Assembly: GCA_023701135.1 (NCBI GenBank)
Contig: JAMPXP010000001.1
Location: 310,001-374,000, forward strand
Direction: 5' to 3'
Origin: Desulfobacula sp.
GTDB lineage: Bacteria; Desulfobacterota; Desulfobacteria; Desulfobacterales; Desulfobacteraceae
DNA length: 64,000 nt
Below, in pieces: positions 17,013 through 25,625 of this stretch. Made by a program: the position numbers and the translations under genes. The first letter of the stretch is position 1. Each line of letters starts with the position of its first letter. A model generated the notes under the pieces. That model did no database searches. It saw only the letters and a list, made by a program, of their open reading frames with translations, and was not told the origin of the DNA.

Positions 17013-17528
17013 ATGGATCAGGGACTCGCCGATATTCATTTGTTATTGCTGGATGTGGATGGCGTTTTAACCGACGGCAGCATTACCTATTCCGACTCGG
17101 GAGAACAGATTAAAACCTTTAATTCAAGGGATGGATTAGGGTTAAGGCTTTTGATGGATTCCGGAATCGCTGTCGGCATCATCACCGGGAGGGTATCAAA
17201 GGCCCTGGGATACCGGTGCAAAAACCTCGGCATCACCTTATTGTTTGACGGTGTGAAAGACAAATCTGTCGCACTTGAAAAAATTATCCTTGAAACCGGT
17301 ATTCCTGCCGAACATATTGCCTTTGTAGGCGATGACCTCCCTGACCTTCCCGTTATGACCAAAGTAGGATTCTCTTTTTGTGTTTCAGATGCGCCCGAAG
17401 AGGTCAAACAGCATTCCCAAAGGATTACCGGCAGCAAGGGCGGACAGGGTGCCGTGAGGGAGGTCTGCGAAAGCATCCTCAAAGCCAAGGGTCTTTGGGC
17501 ACAGATCATGGACCAGTATCTGACATGA
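17013..17528 (+). CDS. kdsC: KDO-8-phosphate phosphatase (HAD family)
   Basis: 171 residues from ATG 17013; a TTG at 17001 inside the kdsA end is an alternative. HAD motif I is LLLDVDGVLTDG near residue 14, motif II IITGR, and motif IV GDDLPDLPVM. The small size without a cap domain is that of KdsC tetramers. The enzyme releases phosphate from the KdsA product to give free KDO. It overlaps lptC by four bases (ATGA). Confidence 0.95.
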   Translation: MDQGLADIHLLLLDVDGVLTDGSITYSDSGEQIKTFNSRDGLGLRLLMDSGIAVGIITGRVSKALGYRCKNLGITLLFDGVKDKSVALEKIILETGIPAEHIAFVGDDLPDLPVMTKVGFSFCVSDAPEEVKQHSQRITGSKGGQGAVREVCESILKAKGLWAQIMDQYLT

Positions 17529-18109
17529 AACAATCGGTTAAAAAAACCATCACCTATCTTTTAACGGGATTGCTGCTCATCATGATTCTTGCCGTATCCG
17601 GATTCCTTTTATTCGATCGGATATTATCCGGAACCGCTAAGGTAAAAGATCTTAAAATAGATTCGACTGCTGCCTTGAAATTAAACCTTTTGAAACAAAT
17701 ATCCAAAAAAGACGGGGTCACGGAATGGGAACTATCGGCCAAATCCGCCAGTCTCCTTAAAAATGAAGACAAAGCCATTCTTGAAGGGGTAACGGTTTTT
17801 TTCTTTGCAAAAGAAAAGAAAAAGGTTGAACTGACATCAGATGCCGGTACTCTGAATACAAAAACCCATGACATGACTTTTTCCGGGAATGTGGTGGTCA
17901 CCTATGTAACGGCCTTTCTGAAAACTGATAAGTTGCATTATGACAAAAAAGAACATATAATAAGCTCCGATGATCGCGTACGGCTTGAAAAAAATGGCTC
18001 TTTCATTGAAGCGGATTCGATGGTAATCCATTTGAATAAAAATCGGATAATTTTTAAAGGGCATGTCCAGGGATCTTTCAATGAAAATTTCAATATTCAA
18101 TTTCAATAA
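17525..18109 (+). CDS. lptC: LPS export protein LptC
   Basis: 194 residues from the ATG that overlaps the kdsC stop. A single N-terminal membrane helix (about 9-29) is followed by a periplasmic beta-jellyroll domain with WELSAKSASLLKNEDKAILEGVTV and DAGTLNTKTHDMTFSGNVVV, typical of LptC (DUF1239). It links the LptB2FG transporter to LptA. Sequence conservation in LptC is low, so the call rests on fold pattern and on perfect gene context between kdsC and lptA. Confidence 0.9.
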   Translation: MKQSVKKTITYLLTGLLLIMILAVSGFLLFDRILSGTAKVKDLKIDSTAALKLNLLKQISKKDGVTEWELSAKSASLLKNEDKAILEGVTVFFFAKEKKKVELTSDAGTLNTKTHDMTFSGNVVVTYVTAFLKTDKLHYDKKEHIISSDDRVRLEKNGSFIEADSMVIHLNKNRIIFKGHVQGSFNENFNIQFQ

Positions 18110-18641
18110 ACTCATCCTCACGCTTATCATTCTTTTTTTCCCCATCCATCTGTTCGTTCTCTTGAATCTTGACCTTGCCTATTCCGAAGAAAATCAAGGG
18201 CTTGGCGAAGACCCCATCCACATCACATCAGACAGCATGGTTGCAGAAAAAGGGGCTTCCATGGTGGAATTCATCGGCAATGTGGAAGCCACAAGGGAGG
18301 ACTCGATCCTTCTTGCCGATTCCATGAAGGTTTATTTTGTGACGGACAAAAAAAAGAAAAATCAGGCTCAAAGCAATATCACAAAAATTGTTTCCACCGG
18401 AAACGTCCGGTATACCTCCGGAGAACGAAAGGCCTTTGCCGATGAAGCTGTTTATACAACCGTTGATGATGTCCTGGTGTTAAAGGGAAAGGCGCCGAGA
18501 CTGGTTACAGGGACAAGCTTTGTAACCGGAAAAAAAATCACCCTCTATCGAAAACAGGACAAGGTGATCGTTGAAAGCGACGGTCAAAAGAGAGTTGAAG
18601 CCCTTCTTAACCCTGAAGACAAACCTGATAAAAAAGAATGA
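18081..18641 (+). CDS. lptA: LPS transport periplasmic protein LptA
   Basis: 186 residues from ATG 18081 (AGGGA upstream), overlapping the lptC end by 29 bases; ATG at 18063 is an alternative. A signal peptide of about 35 residues precedes the OstA-like domain: ITSDSMVAEKGASMVEFIGNVEATREDSILLADSMKVYF, then IVSTGNVRYTSGERKAFADEAVY. LptA monomers form the periplasmic bridge that carries LPS to the outer membrane. The C-terminus is Lys/Glu/Asp-rich. It overlaps lptB by four bases. Confidence 0.92.
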   Translation: MKISIFNFNKLILTLIILFFPIHLFVLLNLDLAYSEENQGLGEDPIHITSDSMVAEKGASMVEFIGNVEATREDSILLADSMKVYFVTDKKKKNQAQSNITKIVSTGNVRYTSGERKAFADEAVYTTVDDVLVLKGKAPRLVTGTSFVTGKKITLYRKQDKVIVESDGQKRVEALLNPEDKPDKKE

Positions 18642-19363
18642 TGGCCCGGCTTGTATTAAAAAATCTGATCAAACTCTATAACGGCAAAACGGTTGTGGAT
18701 GACGTGAGTCTTTCAGTACAGCAGGGGAAGGTCACCGGCCTTCTGGGACCCAACGGGGCAGGGAAAACCACAACCTTTTATATGACCGTTGGAATGATCA
18801 AACCCGACAGCGGCTCAGTATTCCTTGACCAAGAGGATATCACCCGGTGTCCCATGTATATTCGGGCACGGAAAGGCATCGGATATCTTCCCCAGGAATC
18901 CAGTATTTTCAGAAAACTGACGGTCAAAGAGAATATCACGGCCATACTTGAAGTTTTACCGAAAAACGGGTTTAACCTGGAACAAAAAGCCATGGACCTT
19001 ATGAAAGAGCTTGGAATCAGTAAGCTATCCCATCAGAAAGCCAATTCCCTATCCGGTGGAGAGAGGCGCCGGCTTGAAATCTCAAGGGTTCTTGCCACGG
19101 ACCCCTTATTCATCCTCCTGGACGAGCCCTTTGCAGGAATAGACCCTTTGGCCGTGATGGATATCCAGCAAATTATTTATCAGTTGACTAAAAAAGGAAT
19201 AGGCGTTTTAATATCTGATCATAATGTCAGGGAAACCCTGGGAGTCTGTGACAATGCCTATATTATGGGGCAGGGAAAAGTCATAGAATCAGGACATCCC
19301 GATAAAATCATTTCTAGCGACATAGCAAAAAAAATCTATTTAGGAGAAAATTTTAAACTCTAA
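18638..19363 (+). CDS. lptB: LPS export ABC transporter ATPase LptB
   Basis: 241 residues. Walker A GPNGAGKTT (37-45), Q-loop YLPQESSIFRKL, signature LSGGERRRLE, Walker B FILLDEPFAGIDP and the H-loop SDHNVRET are all intact; the wording around them is LptB-specific. It powers LPS extraction from the inner membrane with LptF and LptG, which are not in the window. It starts on the lptA stop (ATGATGG; either ATG usable) and is separated from rpoN by one base. Confidence 0.95.
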   Translation: MMARLVLKNLIKLYNGKTVVDDVSLSVQQGKVTGLLGPNGAGKTTTFYMTVGMIKPDSGSVFLDQEDITRCPMYIRARKGIGYLPQESSIFRKLTVKENITAILEVLPKNGFNLEQKAMDLMKELGISKLSHQKANSLSGGERRRLEISRVLATDPLFILLDEPFAGIDPLAVMDIQQIIYQLTKKGIGVLISDHNVRETLGVCDNAYIMGQGKVIESGHPDKIISSDIAKKIYLGENFKL

Positions 19364-19364
19364 G

Positions 19365-20807
19365 ATGGAAATTGGATTACAACAAAATCTGATATTAAGC
19401 CAGCAGCTCGTCATGACCCCGCAGCTCCAGCAGGCCATCAAGCTGCTTCAATTGTCCCGCCTTGAGCTTGCCGAGATGATTCAACAGGAAATAGAGCAGA
19501 ATCCGGCCCTGGAAGAAGCCGGGCTGGATGAAATTTCCGACAGAAAACTGCCGGATCTGGAAACGGAACCCCTTGCTCCTGAAAAAGAAATCCGGGTAAA
19601 AGAAATCACCATTGAAGAAAAGGTCAGGTCCGACACAGACTGGGAAAATTATATCAATGAATATAATTCCACAGGAAAACTGTATATTGAATCGGAAAAT
19701 AAAGACGCTCCCAATTATGAGGCCTTTACAACCGAAAAGAAGACCCTGGAAGACCATCTTCAGTGGCAGCTCAGGCTTTATGGTTTTTCGGAACTTGAAG
19801 AAAAAATAGGTCATATGATCATCGGAAACCTGAACAGAGACGGGTACCTGTGCAGCGACCTGGAAGAAATTGCCCAGGCCTGCGATGCAGATATCAGCCT
19901 TGCGGAAAAAGTGCTCTCCATCCTCCAGACCTTTGATCCTCCCGGCGTCTGTGCCAGGGATCTATGCGAAACCCTGCTGATCCAGGTAAAGCTTTTGGGC
20001 ATAGACAATCCCATCATTACTTCCATCATACTGCATCACCTCAAAAATCTTGAAAACAGAAACAGCAAAAAAATAGCCAAGGCCTTAAAAATATCCGTTG
20101 AGGACGTCCGGGCCGCCGTAAAAATCATTCAATATCTTGAACCCAAACCCGGCCGGGCTTTTTCAACCGACGAACCCTCCTATATAACACCGGATATCTA
20201 TGTTTACAAATTCGGGGATGAGTTTAAGATTGTCATGAATGACGACGGTCTGCCCAAATTGAGAATCAACCGGTTCTATAAAAACGCCATAGCCGACGGC
20301 CGTAAAATATCAAAAGATACGAAGAACTATCTTAATGAAAAAATGCAGTCTGCCTCCTGGCTCATAAAAAGTATTCAGCAACGACAGAAAACCATATACC
20401 TGGTCATGGAAAGCATTTTGAAATTCCAACGGGAATTTTTTGAAAAAGGCATCGCCTATTTAAGGCCATTGATTTTAAAAGATATCGCCGAAGATATTGA
20501 AATGCACGAATCCACCATCAGCCGTGTCACCACCAATAAATACGCCTATACGCCACAAGGTCTTTTTGAACTCAAATATTTTTTTAATTCTTCCATTGAG
20601 CGGACAGGCGGAGATTCCATGGCCTCTGCCAGTGTAAAAGATAAAATCAGAATTTTAATCGAAAACGAAGACCCTGAGAATCCCTTAAGCGATGACAAAA
20701 TAGCGCTGATTCTCCAGGATTCGGATCTTCAGATTGCCCGGAGAACGGTTGCCAAATACAGGAAGGTATTGAATATTCTTCCCTCCAATAAACGCAAACA
20801 ACTTTAG
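19365..20807 (+). CDS. rpoN: RNA polymerase sigma-54 factor
   Basis: 480 residues. The Gln/Leu-rich region I (LQQNLILSQQLVMTPQLQQAIKLLQLSRLEL) comes first, then an acidic linker, the core-binding region, the helix-turn-helix with MHESTISRVTTNKY, and the RpoN box ARRTVAKYR at about 458-466. It directs polymerase to -24/-12 promoters such as the one before pilA at 8611 and depends on activators such as PilR (10598). It is one base after lptB and 11 bases before hpf, the order found widely in proteobacteria. Confidence 0.97.
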   Translation: MEIGLQQNLILSQQLVMTPQLQQAIKLLQLSRLELAEMIQQEIEQNPALEEAGLDEISDRKLPDLETEPLAPEKEIRVKEITIEEKVRSDTDWENYINEYNSTGKLYIESENKDAPNYEAFTTEKKTLEDHLQWQLRLYGFSELEEKIGHMIIGNLNRDGYLCSDLEEIAQACDADISLAEKVLSILQTFDPPGVCARDLCETLLIQVKLLGIDNPIITSIILHHLKNLENRNSKKIAKALKISVEDVRAAVKIIQYLEPKPGRAFSTDEPSYITPDIYVYKFGDEFKIVMNDDGLPKLRINRFYKNAIADGRKISKDTKNYLNEKMQSASWLIKSIQQRQKTIYLVMESILKFQREFFEKGIAYLRPLILKDIAEDIEMHESTISRVTTNKYAYTPQGLFELKYFFNSSIERTGGDSMASASVKDKIRILIENEDPENPLSDDKIALILQDSDLQIARRTVAKYRKVLNILPSNKRKQL

Positions 20808-20818
20808 GGAGGCTTTTT

Positions 20819-21364
20819 ATGCAGACAACGGTTACATTTAAACAGATAGACCCCTCAAGTTCCTTGAAATCCTATGTCCAAAAAAAACTGGAAAAATTTG
20901 ATAAAATGCTGGAAAGTCCGGCTGAAGCTTATGTTGTTCTTTCTGTGGAAAAAATCAGACATATCGCAGAAATTACCTTAGTCTGTGATAAAGTAAAAAT
21001 TCATGCTGCGGAAGAATCTGAGAGTATGTATTCATCTATTGATGCCCTGATGGATAAAATCAGAATTCAGATCAAAAAAAACAAGGAAAAAGTAAAACGA
21101 CACATGTCCGGCAAAAAGCAGAGCATTAAAAATGAACCCGCCGATGAGATCCCCCTTGGCCCTGAGCCTGTAAAGGACATTTCCGATTATCAGATTGTCC
21201 TGGAATCAATTGACTATAAACCCATGGACATCGAAGATGCCGTTGTTGAATTGAATTCAGGCAAACAGCCTTTTTTTGTTTTCAACAATGCCAGAACCGA
21301 GCGGGTGAATGTCCTTTATAAACACAACAATGGAAAGCTTGGATTAATCCAGCCCAGAGGATAA
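20819..21364 (+). CDS. hpf: ribosome hibernation promoting factor, long form
   Basis: 181 residues, RBS GGGAGG upstream. Residues 1-100 form the S30AE ribosome-binding fold; residues about 120-181 (YQIVLESIDYKPMDIEDAVVELNSGKQPFFVFNNARTERVNVLYKHNNGKLGLIQP) are the dimerisation domain found only in long HPF, which joins two 70S ribosomes into 100S particles. This contrasts with the short HPF seen at the same locus in enterobacteria. It lies between rpoN and ptsN. Confidence 0.93.
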   Translation: MQTTVTFKQIDPSSSLKSYVQKKLEKFDKMLESPAEAYVVLSVEKIRHIAEITLVCDKVKIHAAEESESMYSSIDALMDKIRIQIKKNKEKVKRHMSGKKQSIKNEPADEIPLGPEPVKDISDYQIVLESIDYKPMDIEDAVVELNSGKQPFFVFNNARTERVNVLYKHNNGKLGLIQPRG

Positions 21365-21372
21365 TTCATTCA

Positions 21373-21831
21373 ATGAAAATCAGCCAGCTTCTCGATAAAA
21401 AAGCCATCATTGCAGATCTTGGCGCCTTGGACAAAAAAGGGGCCATTGACGAACTGTCTGTGGCCGTCTCAACAACCACATCTGCATCTGCAAAAGATAT
21501 TGCCATGGTTCTCATGGAACGGGAACAACTCGGCAGTACGGGAATCGGCGGAGGTATCGCCATCCCCCACGGCAAGCTTGATGCGGTAAAATCCATCCGT
21601 ATCGGATTCGGTCTCAGCAAAAAAGGAGTGGAATATGACTCCCTGGATGATAAGCCTGTTCACCTTTTTTTCCTTTTGCTCACACCTGAAAATTCAGCCG
21701 GCGGTCATCTGAAAGTTCTTGCCCAGATTTCAAAAATGCTGAAAATGGATCAATTTAAGAAAAAACTGATGACTGCAGAATCGGTGGATGCCATTTATGA
21801 CATCATCATTGAACAGGATGAAGATTTTTAA
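21373..21831 (+). CDS. ptsN: PTS IIA-Ntr protein
   Basis: 152 residues of the EIIA fructose/nitrogen family. The phospho-accepting histidine is H66 in GSTGIGGGIAIPHGKL, and LFFLLLTPENSAGGHLKVLAQISKML is the second conserved block. EIIA-Ntr usually acts as a regulator rather than a sugar carrier, phosphorylated through NPr and EI-Ntr. Neither partner is seen in this window. It starts 8 bases after hpf and ends 5 bases before rapZ. Confidence 0.92.
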   Translation: MKISQLLDKKAIIADLGALDKKGAIDELSVAVSTTTSASAKDIAMVLMEREQLGSTGIGGGIAIPHGKLDAVKSIRIGFGLSKKGVEYDSLDDKPVHLFFLLLTPENSAGGHLKVLAQISKMLKMDQFKKKLMTAESVDAIYDIIIEQDEDF

Positions 21832-21836
21832 ATTTT

Positions 21837-22706
21837 ATGCAAAGCGTCTATATCATCACCGGCCTTTCCGGGTCCGGAAAAACAACAGCTATCCAGGCAT
21901 TTGAAGATGCCTCCTTTTACTGTGTCGACAATATGCCCATTGAGCTGCTGCCTAAATTTCTTGATCTTCCTTTAAAGGAACATCCTGATATCAAGGGATT
22001 TGTTTTTGTAATGGATCTGCGCAGCAAAGACTTTATTTTCAATTACGGACCCGGTATCTGCTCCCTTGAAGACAGAGGGATTTCACCCACAATTATTTTT
22101 CTGGAAGCAGATGAAAACACCTTGTATAAAAGATACAGCGAAACCCGGCGCCAGCACCCGGTCTCAAACGAAAAAAGCCTGCTTGACAGCATCAAACGTG
22201 AAAAAAACATGATGCTGCCCATTAAGCAGACGGCACACCACATTATTAATACAACCGGATTGAATGTGCATCAGCTTAAATCCAGAATACTGGATTTAAT
22301 CAACGACGGGTGCACAGCCGCTTGCCTGACAAAAATAAATGTGGTTTCCTTTGGATTCAAATACGGGATTCCAAAGGATGCAGATCTTATGATCGATATG
22401 AGATTTCTGGCAAATCCTTATTTTATTCCCGAACTTAAGCCTCTTGATGGAGAATCCGAAGCCGTCCGGAGTTTTCTTTTATCGAATCCTGAAACCATGG
22501 CGTTTCTGGAAAAATACTTTGATCTTCTGGACTATTTAATTCCCCTGTATAAAAGGGAAAACAAGGCATATCTCACCCTTGCCGTCGGCTGCACAGGGGG
22601 AAGACACAGAAGTGTGGTCATTGCAAGGCATATCTTTGAACATCTAAATAAAAAAGGATTGAATCCGGGTCTGATCCACCGAGATATTGACCGGGATTTA
22701 AAATGA
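21837..22706 (+). CDS. rapZ: RapZ-like nucleotide-binding protein
   Basis: 289 residues, full length. The N-terminal P-loop is GLSGSGKTTAIQAFEDASFYCVDNMP; the C-terminal domain has DMRFLANP and the VGCTGGRHRSV motif that binds glucosamine-6-phosphate or RNA in E. coli RapZ. In enterobacteria it guides GlmZ/GlmY RNA processing. In other bacteria the role is less clear and may concern cell envelope precursors. The family is certain, the RNA adapter role here is not. It overlaps the next gene by four bases. Confidence 0.92.
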   Translation: MQSVYIITGLSGSGKTTAIQAFEDASFYCVDNMPIELLPKFLDLPLKEHPDIKGFVFVMDLRSKDFIFNYGPGICSLEDRGISPTIIFLEADENTLYKRYSETRRQHPVSNEKSLLDSIKREKNMMLPIKQTAHHIINTTGLNVHQLKSRILDLINDGCTAACLTKINVVSFGFKYGIPKDADLMIDMRFLANPYFIPELKPLDGESEAVRSFLLSNPETMAFLEKYFDLLDYLIPLYKRENKAYLTLAVGCTGGRHRSVVIARHIFEHLNKKGLNPGLIHRDIDRDLK

Positions 22707-23122
22707 ACATGATCGGGATACTATTGGTCACCCATGCAAATTTAGGACAAGCCTTGATTGAAACCCTGGAATTCATTTCAGAAAAAAAAGAAACCCATCT
22801 TTCAGCGGTTTCAATTAATATCCAGGAGGACCCGGAAACCCTCAGAAAAAAAATTAAAAAAGCAATTATGGATGTCAAAACAGATAACGGGGTCATTATT
22901 TTAACGGATATGTTTGGCGGAACCCCATCCAATTTAAGCTATTCATTTCTGGAAGAAGGCCGGGTTGAGGTGATCTCCGGGGTAAATCTGCCCATTCTGT
23001 TCAGGGCGGTTAATTCCAGATCTAAAATGAATATGGAAGCATTGACATCTGTTCTTGTTGAACATGGTAAAAAAAGCATTTCCCTTGCCAGTGATATTTT
23101 AAAAGGCACAAAAAGATCATAA
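22703..23122 (+). CDS. PTS EIIA component, mannose family
   Basis: 139 residues. MNMIGILLVTHANLGQALI carries the phosphorylatable histidine H11, and ILTDMFGGTPSNLSYSFL with VISGVNLPILFRAV are the other EIIA-Man signatures. No EIIB, EIIC or EIID follows. It takes the place where npr (HPr-like) normally closes the rpoN cluster, so it is more likely a regulatory phosphoprotein than part of a sugar transporter. It starts on the rapZ stop (ATGA); a second ATG is at 22709. gap follows after 21 bases. Confidence 0.88.
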   Translation: MNMIGILLVTHANLGQALIETLEFISEKKETHLSAVSINIQEDPETLRKKIKKAIMDVKTDNGVIILTDMFGGTPSNLSYSFLEEGRVEVISGVNLPILFRAVNSRSKMNMEALTSVLVEHGKKSISLASDILKGTKRS

Positions 23123-23143
23123 TTATAACCAAGGAGGCCAAAA

Positions 23144-24151
23144 ATGACGATAAAAATAGGCATAAACGGATTCGGCAGAATCGGAAGAATGGTCTTTCGT
23201 GCAGCATTCAACAATCCCGACCTCGAAGTGACGGCCATTAACGATCTTACAGATACCAAAACCATTGCTCATTTGCTTGAATACGATTCTGTTCATGGCT
23301 TGTTCAATAAAAAGGTTGCCTCGACGACTGACTCTATTACCGTCGACAACAAAATTACAATGGTTACCGCCCTTAAGGATCCGGGGCAAATCCCATGGAA
23401 GGATGCCAAGGTTGATATTGTATGCGAATGCACTGGGATTTTCCGGGACCGGGACGGAGCTTCAAAACATTTCACCGGCGGAGCCAAAAAAGTATTGATT
23501 TCGGCCCCGGCGACCAATCCGGACATCACCATTGTCATGGGTGTCAATCAAGAAATGTATGATCCCGCCTCTCACCATATTATTTCAAACGCTTCCTGTA
23601 CGACCAATTGTCTTGCACCGGTTGCCAAGGTCATCCTTGAAAATTTCGGTATTGTTTCCGGAATGATGACCACCATTCATTCCTATACCGGCGACCAGCG
23701 GATTCTTGATTTTCCCCACAAGGACTTGAGGAGAGCAAGGGCTGCCGGGCTGTCCATGATTCCCACCACAACAGGGGCGGCCAAGGCTGTCGCCCTGGTA
23801 TTGCCGGAACTCAAGGGTAAATTGAACGGGTTGTCGGTCCGGGTGCCGACCCCCAATGTGTCTCTGGTTGATTTTGTGGCAATTACGGAAAAGACCGGCC
23901 TTACTAAAGAAAATATCAACCAAGCCCTGGAAAAAGCATCCAAAGAAAACCTCAAGGGAATCCTGGGATATTGTGATGTCCCCCTTGTTTCCATTGATTT
24001 CAATTCAAATCCGCTTTCCTCCATTGTGGATGCGGATTGCACCGATGTTATCAACGGCAATATGATCAAAATCTTTTCCTGGTATGACAATGAGACAGGC
24101 TATTCCACCCGGATGGTCGATCTTGCCGTCATGGTCGGGAAATCCCTGTAA
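23144..24151 (+). CDS. gap: glyceraldehyde-3-phosphate dehydrogenase
   Basis: 335 residues, RBS AAGGAGG. The NAD-binding start IKIGINGFGRIGRMVFRA and active-site ASCTTNCLAPVAK with the catalytic cysteine near residue 151 are intact, as is WYDNETGYSTRMVDL. It interconverts glyceraldehyde-3-phosphate and 1,3-bisphosphoglycerate. It is followed by tpiA after 20 bases, giving a glycolytic/gluconeogenic pair. Confidence 0.97.
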   Translation: MTIKIGINGFGRIGRMVFRAAFNNPDLEVTAINDLTDTKTIAHLLEYDSVHGLFNKKVASTTDSITVDNKITMVTALKDPGQIPWKDAKVDIVCECTGIFRDRDGASKHFTGGAKKVLISAPATNPDITIVMGVNQEMYDPASHHIISNASCTTNCLAPVAKVILENFGIVSGMMTTIHSYTGDQRILDFPHKDLRRARAAGLSMIPTTTGAAKAVALVLPELKGKLNGLSVRVPTPNVSLVDFVAITEKTGLTKENINQALEKASKENLKGILGYCDVPLVSIDFNSNPLSSIVDADCTDVINGNMIKIFSWYDNETGYSTRMVDLAVMVGKSL

Positions 24152-24171
24152 ACTCAAACAGGAGGATTAAA

Positions 24172-24930
24172 ATGGCTCGAATTCCTTTCATTGCCGGCAA
24201 TTGGAAAATGTATAAAACCGGTCCTGAAGCCGTAGAAACCGCCAGAAAACTAGTGGACCTCTGCGCCGATGTGGGCAAGGTGGAAGTCATGATTGCGCCC
24301 ACCTTTCTTTCTCTTGCCCTGGTTTCCGACTGTGTTCGGGGAAGCCGCATAAAAACCGGGGCACAGAACCTTTATTTTGAAAAAGAGGGCGCTTTTACAG
24401 GTGAAGTTTCCGCTGCCATGATCCGGGCAACAGGATCGGAATATGCCATTATCGGTCATTCTGAAAGACGGCAATATTTCGGTGAAACAGACGAGACGGC
24501 ATGTAAAAAGGTGAGGGCCGCCATTCAGGGGGGATTAAAGCCGATTCTGTGTATCGGGGAAACAGAGGCTGAAAGAGATCAAGAAAAAACCTTTTTGATA
24601 CTTGACAAACAGGTATCGGATGGGTTAAAAGGCTTGGGTCCGGATGAACTTAGAGATTTGGTTTTAGCCTATGAGCCTGTATGGGCCATTGGAACCGGAA
24701 AGACGGCAGATACCCGGCAGGTGGATGAAGTCCATCAGTATTTGAGGTCTTTATTGAGCAGATTGTTCTCAGCAGATTTTTCCGACCGGATAAGAATCTT
24801 ATACGGCGGTTCGGTCAAACCTGAGAACGCAAAAGAACTGATGAACATCAAGGATGTGGATGGCGCGCTGGTCGGCGGTGCAAGTCTTGATCCGGATAAG
24901 TTCATTAAAATTATAAAATATTATTTGTAG
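24172..24930 (+). CDS. tpiA: triosephosphate isomerase
   Basis: 252 residues, RBS AGGAGG. FIAGNWKMYKT (active-site Lys), IIGHSERRQYF (catalytic His) and AYEPVWAIGTGKTA (catalytic Glu) are present, as is YGGSVKPEN with the phosphate loop. It interconverts dihydroxyacetone phosphate and glyceraldehyde-3-phosphate. It sits between gap and secG; the stop is 5 bases before secG. Confidence 0.97.
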   Translation: MARIPFIAGNWKMYKTGPEAVETARKLVDLCADVGKVEVMIAPTFLSLALVSDCVRGSRIKTGAQNLYFEKEGAFTGEVSAAMIRATGSEYAIIGHSERRQYFGETDETACKKVRAAIQGGLKPILCIGETEAERDQEKTFLILDKQVSDGLKGLGPDELRDLVLAYEPVWAIGTGKTADTRQVDEVHQYLRSLLSRLFSADFSDRIRILYGGSVKPENAKELMNIKDVDGALVGGASLDPDKFIKIIKYYL

Positions 24931-24935
24931 GGAAT

Positions 24936-25223
24936 ATGACAGCCTTAATCGTCACTATCCATGTCACCGTCTGTATCCTCTTGATACTGATTGTATTATT
25001 GCAAAGCGGCAAGGGTGCAGCAATGGGAGTTTCTCTGGGTGGCGGTGCCGGTCAGACGCTTTTCGGCGCTACAGGCCCGGCAACCATTCTGACTAAAATT
25101 ACAACCGTCGTGGCCATTATTTTTATGATAACCTCTCTGACGCTGGCGTATTTGTCCGGTCACCAATCAGAGACTTCCGTGATGGAAAAAGCGGCCGCAC
25201 CGATTGAGCAAAAGACTGAATAA
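24936..25223 (+). CDS. secG: preprotein translocase subunit SecG
   Basis: 95 residues with two membrane helices and the central SecG motif LLQSGKGAAMGVSLGGGAGQTLFGATGPATILTKIT. It is a small accessory subunit of SecYEG in the inner membrane. No ATG-proximal RBS stronger than GGGAA is visible. Gene order tpiA-secG-tRNA-Leu(GAG) is partly shared with E. coli, where secG is followed by leuU. Confidence 0.95.
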   Translation: MTALIVTIHVTVCILLILIVLLQSGKGAAMGVSLGGGAGQTLFGATGPATILTKITTVVAIIFMITSLTLAYLSGHQSETSVMEKAAAPIEQKTE

Positions 25224-25244
25224 CCCATATCGAATAGATTCAAT

Positions 25245-25329
25245 GCCGAAGTGGTGGAATTGGTAGACACGCACGCTTGAGGGGCGTGTGGGGCAACTCG
25301 TGGGAGTTCAAATCTCCCCTTCGGCACCA
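25245..25329 (+). tRNA. leuU: tRNA-Leu (anticodon GAG)
   Basis: 85 bases including an encoded CCA. Acceptor GCCGAAG pairs with CTTCGGC; the anticodon stem CACGC/GCGTG encloses loop TTGAGGG with GAG at 25279-25281; a long variable arm, as in class II tRNAs, and T stem GGGAG/CTCCC follow. It reads CUC and CUU. It lies 21 bases after secG and is probably cotranscribed. Confidence 0.97.
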
Positions 25330-25337
25330 TAAATGAT

Positions 25338-25373
25338 AAAGGCCACGGACAGTTGATGTTCGTGGCCTTTTTT
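25338..25373 (+). terminator. rho-independent terminator after tRNA-Leu
   Basis: AAAGGCCACG (25338-25347) pairs perfectly with CGTGGCCTTT (25361-25370); four more pairs extend the stem inward, and six T end at 25373. It closes the gap-tpiA-secG-tRNA unit. Confidence 0.9.
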
Positions 25374-25398
25374 AATTGATCAGGATGAACATCATAAG

Positions 25399-25593
25399 AT
25401 GAGCAAAAACAATAGAAGGAATTGCTTTAAATGTGAATTCTTCTATATCACCTGGGATTCGCAGCATCCGAACGGCTGTAAGGCCATGGGGTTTAAAAGC
25501 AAATCCTTGCCCAGCGTCGTTGTTTTTCAGTCATCGGGGAAACCCTGTGCCTTTTATAAAGAAAAAAAACCCAGACCGCCGGATTCACCTTGA
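25399..25593 (+). CDS. small four-cysteine protein of unknown function
   Basis: 64 residues. Cysteines sit as CFKC near the start, then GCKAMGF and PCAFY, the spacing expected of a small metal-binding (zinc-ribbon-like) or Fe-S site. FYITWDSQHPNGCKAMGFKSKSLPS looks constrained, as in a conserved family, but I cannot name a function. The last residues (KEKKPRPPDSP) are disordered. It begins 26 bases after the terminator and lies 32 bases before the ClpX-like gene. No clear Shine-Dalgarno is seen (AGGA is 13 bases off). Confidence 0.65.
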   Translation: MSKNNRRNCFKCEFFYITWDSQHPNGCKAMGFKSKSLPSVVVFQSSGKPCAFYKEKKPRPPDSP

Positions 25594-25625
25594 ATTATTT
25601 ATTTCCTTGTTTATATTAAACCATT

